A stretch of 64,000 bases of DNA. Origin: DASZGI01 sp035938995 (GTDB lineage: Bacteria > Actinomycetota > Actinomycetes > Streptomycetales > Catenulisporaceae). Each line of letters begins with the position of its first letter. Within the stretch, counting starts at the first letter, position 1. A program made the translations under genes and the position numbers. The notes under the pieces were generated by a model. That model saw only the letters and a program-made list of their open reading frames with translations, had not been told where the DNA came from and did no database searches. This document shows, one piece after another, positions 60,681-64,000 of this stretch. The stretch lies in NCBI RefSeq assembly GCF_035938995.1, contig NZ_DASZGI010000081.1, positions 1 through 64,000 on the forward strand, read 5' to 3'.

Positions 60681-62039
60681 ATGATGTCCGCGACATCCGC
60701 AGCAGCCGCGCCCATCGCGCGGCCGCACCGTTCCGCCTGGTATCGCAAGCTCTACATATGGGTCCTGGTCGGCATCGCCGCCGGGATCGGCGTGGGCGCG
60801 GCGTGGCCGGGCACCGGCGCGAACCTCCAGCCGCTCGGCTCGACCTTCGTCAGCATGATCACCATGGTGGTCACCCCGATCATCTTCGTCACCATCGTGG
60901 GCGGCATCGCCGGGGTGGACGACCTGCGCAAGGTAGGCCGCATCGGGGTCAAGTCGCTGATCTACTTCGAGGGGATGACGACCCTCGCGCTGGTGCTCGG
61001 CCTGGTCGCGATCGACGTCTTCCACCCGGGAAGCTCGATCCACGCGAACCCGGCCACGCTCAAGCTGACCGGCACTGCGGCCCAGTACGCCTCTGCGGGC
61101 AAGGCGCAGGGCTTCTGGTCGATCCTCACCGAGATCGTCCCGTCCAGCGCGTTCGGCGCCTTCGCCAGCGGCAACGACCTTCAGGTGGTGTTCTTCTCGA
61201 TCCTGTTCGGCGTGGCGATCAAGCTGGTCGGCGCGCCAGCCGCGGGGATCGCCGCCGGGGTGGACAAGTTCGGCAAGGTGATGTTCGCGATCCTGCGCAT
61301 CATCATGTACGCCGCACCGGTCGGCGCGTTCGGCGCGATGGCGTTCACCGTCGGCAAGTACGGCGTGCACACGCTCACCAGCCTCGGCTCGCTCATCGGT
61401 CTGACCTACGGCGCCAGCGCGGTCTTCGTCGTGGTGGGCCTCGGCGCGGTCTGCGCGGTGTTCCGGCTCAACATCCTGGCGCTCCTGCGCTACATCAAGG
61501 ACGAGCTGGTGATCATACTCGGCACCTCGTCGAGCGAGACCGTTCTGCCGCAGCTGATGCGCAAGGTGGAGCGGGCCGGCGTGCCCGAGGACGTGGTCGG
61601 CCTGACCATCCCGACCGGCTACTCGTTCAACCTGGACGGCACCTGCATCTACCTGACCCTCGCGGCGCTGTTCGTCGCGCAGGCCACCGGGGTGCACCTG
61701 TCCCTGGCGCAGCAGCTGGGCATCCTGGCGATCCTGCTGCTGACCAGCAAGGGCGCGGCCGGGGTGACCGGTTCGGGCTTCATCGTGCTGGCGGCGACCC
61801 TCGCGTCGGTCGGCTCGATCCCGGTCGCCGGCATCATGCTCATCTTCGGCATCGACCGGTTCATGTCCACCTGCCGCGCGCTGACCAACGCCTGCGGCAA
61901 CGTGGTCGGGTCGTTCGCCGTCGCCGCCTGGGAGGGCGTCCTCGACCGCGACAAGGCGGTGCGGGTACTGGGCGGTCACGACGACTTCGACCGCGAACAA
62001 CCGGAGAGCGTCGGACAGCCCGCGCTCGAAACAGTCTGA
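60681..62039 (+). CDS. dctA: Dicarboxylate/cation symporter (DctA/SDF family)
   Basis: This 452-residue symporter of the DAACS family imports C4-dicarboxylates with protons or Na+. Landmarks are MITMVVTPIIFVTIVGG, the substrate loop ILGTSSSETVLPQL (the SSS motif), the GYSFNLDGTCIYLTLAALFVAQ helix, SKGAAGVTGSGFIVL, and IDRFMSTCRALTNACGN. Two ATGs stand in tandem (60681 and 60684) behind GGAG. It is divergent from the DcuS/DcuR-like pair, the standard arrangement for control by external dicarboxylate. Confidence 0.95.
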   Translation: MMSATSAAAAPIARPHRSAWYRKLYIWVLVGIAAGIGVGAAWPGTGANLQPLGSTFVSMITMVVTPIIFVTIVGGIAGVDDLRKVGRIGVKSLIYFEGMTTLALVLGLVAIDVFHPGSSIHANPATLKLTGTAAQYASAGKAQGFWSILTEIVPSSAFGAFASGNDLQVVFFSILFGVAIKLVGAPAAGIAAGVDKFGKVMFAILRIIMYAAPVGAFGAMAFTVGKYGVHTLTSLGSLIGLTYGASAVFVVVGLGAVCAVFRLNILALLRYIKDELVIILGTSSSETVLPQLMRKVERAGVPEDVVGLTIPTGYSFNLDGTCIYLTLAALFVAQATGVHLSLAQQLGILAILLLTSKGAAGVTGSGFIVLAATLASVGSIPVAGIMLIFGIDRFMSTCRALTNACGNVVGSFAVAAWEGVLDRDKAVRVLGGHDDFDREQPESVGQPALETV

Positions 62040-62069
62040 CCCGAGACGGTCGCGGCTCACGCGACCGAC

Positions 62070-62103
62070 GCCGCCCCGCGCTGCCGCTCCAGCGCGGGGC
62101 GGC
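62070..62103. terminator. Bidirectional terminator
   Basis: A perfect 13-bp stem (GCCGCCCCGCGCT and its inverse) with an 8-base loop lies between the convergent symporter and P-loop protein genes. Confidence 0.85.
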
Positions 62104-62133
62104 TTGCTGCGGCGCGCGATGCTTACGGGCCGC

Positions 62134-63189
62134 TCAGCGCAGGGCGGCCCGTCCGGCCTGCCGCAGCAGGAGCTCGGATAAGGACCCAGTGCCCCCGGGT
62201 GCGGGCGGCTCGAGTGCGGCCTCGCCCTCGGGGATCCACGGCAGGCGCGCGGCCGACGCCACCGCGCGGGCCAGTTCCAGCGCTTCCGCGCGGTCGAGCG
62301 CGGCGGCGTCGAAGCCGGGGCGTCCGCCCCGCTCGGTGAGGGTTCGGTCGTGGCCGAGTTCGACCACCGCGCCGATCCGGCCCTCGATCAGCTGCCGCCA
62401 AGCCTCAGGCAGCGCGTCGGACCGGCGGCGGGTGCCACCGCGCCGCTCGGTCACCGCCACCACGATGCGGTCAACGGGCAGGCGCACCTGCGCGATGCAC
62501 GTGAGGGCGTCGACCGTGCGCTGGAGCGATGCCTCGCCACTGTCGGTCACCCACACCGCTGCGGTGTTCAGGAACGGGGTGGCGAACCAGGCCGCGATCG
62601 ACGACATCGCGCCGCCCGCCGCCTGCGCCGAGAGCCGGGCGCCCTCCAGCGAGTCGCCGTCCACCACCGCCGCGCGCAGGCCGGGCAGCACCGGCAGCCA
62701 CCAGCGCGGGCCCGGGTCGCCGCCGAGGTAGGACGCGGACGGCTGGCCAGTGTCGGTCAGCACCCACAGCGGGGTTGGCGCGTCCACGTGCATCTGGGAG
62801 GCGGCCGAGTCGGTCAGCTGGGCCAGGTCGGCGTCCGATCCCCCGGCGGAGCCGCGGAAGCCGGCCAGGGTCGAGGTCCCGGAGGCGGCCGCCGTGGTCA
62901 CCCAGGCCGGCCACGGGCTCTGGCCGCGCGGCGCGATGTCCAGCACGGCGCAGCCGCGGTTGTCGTTGGAGGCGACCGCGGTGTGCCGGTGCAGTGTCGC
63001 CGCGAGCAGCGCCGCGACCGTCGTGCGGCCCACGCCGCCGCAGCCGGAGACCACGGGCACCACCAGCCGCCGGTCGGGCGCGATCATCACCGCGCCGCCG
63101 GCCGGTCCGCGGGCGCTCACCGTCGAACGATGTGCGGCGCCAGCACCCATCGCGATCCCCACCTTGTCGTCGACCGGACGTTGTTCCAT
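62134..63189 (-). CDS. ParA/MinD-like P-loop protein with altered Walker A
   Basis: This 351-residue protein has a MinD/ParA-like fold. VPVVSGCGGVGRTTVAALLA (about 44-63) stands where such ATPases have KGGVGKTT. Both lysines are replaced: the signature Lys by Cys50 and the P-loop Lys by Arg55. ATP binding or hydrolysis may therefore be weak or lost. Later strands fit the family (DRIVVAVTERRGG, AAVWVTDSG). Proteins like this sit next to BTAD, pilus-assembly (Tad) or secretion genes in actinomycetes. The next gene is a BTAD protein. I chose ATG 63189 (GGAGAG ten bases upstream). Confidence 0.75.
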   Translation of the reverse strand: MEQRPVDDKVGIAMGAGAAHRSTVSARGPAGGAVMIAPDRRLVVPVVSGCGGVGRTTVAALLAATLHRHTAVASNDNRGCAVLDIAPRGQSPWPAWVTTAAASGTSTLAGFRGSAGGSDADLAQLTDSAASQMHVDAPTPLWVLTDTGQPSASYLGGDPGPRWWLPVLPGLRAAVVDGDSLEGARLSAQAAGGAMSSIAAWFATPFLNTAAVWVTDSGEASLQRTVDALTCIAQVRLPVDRIVVAVTERRGGTRRRSDALPEAWRQLIEGRIGAVVELGHDRTLTERGGRPGFDAAALDRAEALELARAVASAARLPWIPEGEAALEPPAPGGTGSLSELLLRQAGRAALR

Positions 63190-63299
63190 GAAACGTGCGC
63201 TCTCCGAACTGTGTTCAATTGGCTCCTCAAGATCGGCCGGGGCTTTATGGCGGCTGTGGATCGCGTGCCTGGCCGACCTTGAGGAGCGGGTCCTTCGCT

Positions 63300-63355
63300 G
63301 GCGGCCGCCCGTCGCCGTGGGCGTGTAGTAGAACACTGTCTCACGGGCGGCCGCC
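63300..63355. terminator. 13-bp hairpin between the BTAD and P-loop genes
   Basis: GGCGGCCGCCCGT and its exact inverse are separated by 30 bases, 48 bp after the BTAD stop on the minus strand. It may terminate that transcript or be an operator for the P-loop gene. Confidence 0.5.
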
Positions 63356-63402
63356 CCAAACGTCCTTTATTCAATTCACCGCGCAACTGTGGCGAGTACC
63401 TG

Positions 63403-64000
63403 TCAGTGCATCTCCTGGACCAGGCGTTCGGCCATGGCCTCGGTCACCGGATGCAGGTCGGTCTCGCCGTACCGGTGCCACGCCCGCACCCGCAGGTCCG
63501 CCACGACCGATTCCAGCCGCGCCCGGTCACCCTCCGCCGCGATGCCGCGCAGCTTGATCTGGACCAGCCGCTCGTCGTCCGGGGCGCCGAGCAGCCCCTG
63601 CTCCGCCGCCTGCTGCGCGCCGGCGGTGTCGCCGCGGGCCAGTCGCACCGAGGCCAGCCGGTACGCCGCGTCGGCCACCACCGCGGGCACCTCGGTCTCC
63701 TGGGTGCCGAAACCGAGCCAGGAGTAGCGGCCCGGCGGCCGGTCGGCCAGCAGTTCGCCGCGCACCTGGCCCAGCGCCCGTGACAGCGCCGCGTCGACCA
63801 GGTCGGGGCGGTCGGCCGGAACTCGGTCCGCGTCCCGGTAGGCGATCTGGAACTCGTCCCAGTCGCTGCGCACGTCGTCGCCGAGCCGGACCACTCCGTC
63901 GGCGGAGATGGTCAACCGGGGGCCGTGCGGTCCGTCGCCGAGCCAGGCGCGCATGTCGCGCAGCATCCGGTCGCGGGCGGCCGGGGTGATGCCGCGCGGC
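63403..64000 (-). CDS. BTAD-domain protein, C-terminal part only
   Basis: This frame continues past the right edge of the window: the codons before the internal ATG at 63966 (reading PRGITPAARDR) are in-frame and family-like. The visible ~199 residues are a bacterial transcriptional activator domain of helical TPR-like form, with RMLRDMRAWLGDG, GEDVRSDWDEFQ-like and VADAAYRLASVRLARGD segments. In actinomycetes such C-terminal domains are found in SARP regulators and in large LysM/BTAD membrane proteins linked to Tad pili. The N-terminal architecture decides which, and it is not visible. Confidence 0.8.
   Translation of the reverse strand, partial: PRGITPAARDRMLRDMRAWLGDGPHGPRLTISADGVVRLGDDVRSDWDEFQIAYRDADRVPADRPDLVDAALSRALGQVRGELLADRPPGRYSWLGFGTQETEVPAVVADAAYRLASVRLARGDTAGAQQAAEQGLLGAPDDERLVQIKLRGIAAEGDRARLESVVADLRVRAWHRYGETDLHPVTEAMAERLVQEMH

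Noticed and set aside
63403..63966. Complete gene starting at ATG 63966
   Set aside because: The in-frame codons before this ATG run on to the window edge and fit the BTAD family, so the gene is treated as partial.
1..64000. Mobile elements, tRNA genes or prophage
   Set aside because: No transposase, integrase, terminal inverted repeats or tRNA cloverleaf was recognised in the gaps; the permuted papain-like protein alone is not evidence for a phage.

Overview
This window is high-GC (about 70% or more) actinomycete DNA. The evidence is GTG/TTG starts with GGAGG-type ribosome sites, a WhiB protein, XRE-TPR regulators, a SpoIIE-type phosphatase, a PknG-type kinase, a DasR-like operator, a bacterial nitric oxide synthase and a hopanoid operon. 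A Streptomyces or Catenulispora-type soil organism fits; the species cannot be told from the sequence alone. No tRNA, rRNA, CRISPR array, integrase or insertion sequence was seen.

Layout. 1-4056: a TerC/DUF475 membrane protein, an acyl-CoA dehydrogenase and a PDZ-less HtrA-like membrane protease. 4351-14918: a tight hopanoid operon in the order hpnO, hpnC, hpnD, hpnE, polyprenyl diphosphate synthase, squalene-hopene cyclase, an HpnG-IspH fusion, hpnH. It covers isoprenoid precursor, squalene, hopene, adenosylhopane and an amino side chain. 15050-20849: a secreted trypsin-like protease, an ammonium transporter with an adjacent degenerate PII protein, and a PAS-GAF-SpoIIE-ATPase signalling protein. 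20880-21300: a 78-bp C-rich tandem repeat. 21331-24974: an XRE-TPR regulator, a 50-residue peptide gene and a GT-C-like membrane glycosyltransferase, with a shared TGAATTCG site. 25054-31806: aminopeptidase P, an FmdB zinc ribbon, a permuted papain-like hydrolase, a small membrane protein, a lipoprotein, and the divergent YczE/MocR pair. 32023-33729: a GH18 chitinase-like enzyme behind a DasR-like site.

34976-42004 is a five-gene signalling operon: coiled-coil protein, PknG-type kinase, PP2C phosphatase, VWA protein, FHA protein. The first four are linked by 4-nt stop/start overlaps, and the kinase, phosphatase and FHA proteins carry zinc ribbons. 42226-48800 holds a HAD hydrolase, an NRAMP-family transporter of magnesium-type signature with a proline-rich leader ORF, and kdpDE without kdpFABC. 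49065-54537 holds secreted and membrane proteins (G1 peptidase, a 4-TM protein, a BNR-repeat protein) and nitric oxide synthase. 54716-57125 holds a second XRE-TPR regulator divergent from whiB. 57545-58050 is a three-copy 165-186 bp repeat. 58037-62039 is a DcuS/DcuR-like two-component system divergent from a dicarboxylate symporter. The right edge holds a ParA/MinD-like P-loop protein and a partial BTAD-domain protein.

The observations most worth following are the HpnG-IspH fusion, the PknG/PP2C/VWA/FHA operon, the proline-rich leader ORF before the NRAMP gene, the PII protein lacking its modifiable tyrosine, and the XRE/peptide locus with repeated TGAATTCG sites. Start sites are my choices from ribosome-site spacing and overlaps. 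Family calls come from recognising motifs, not from searches.
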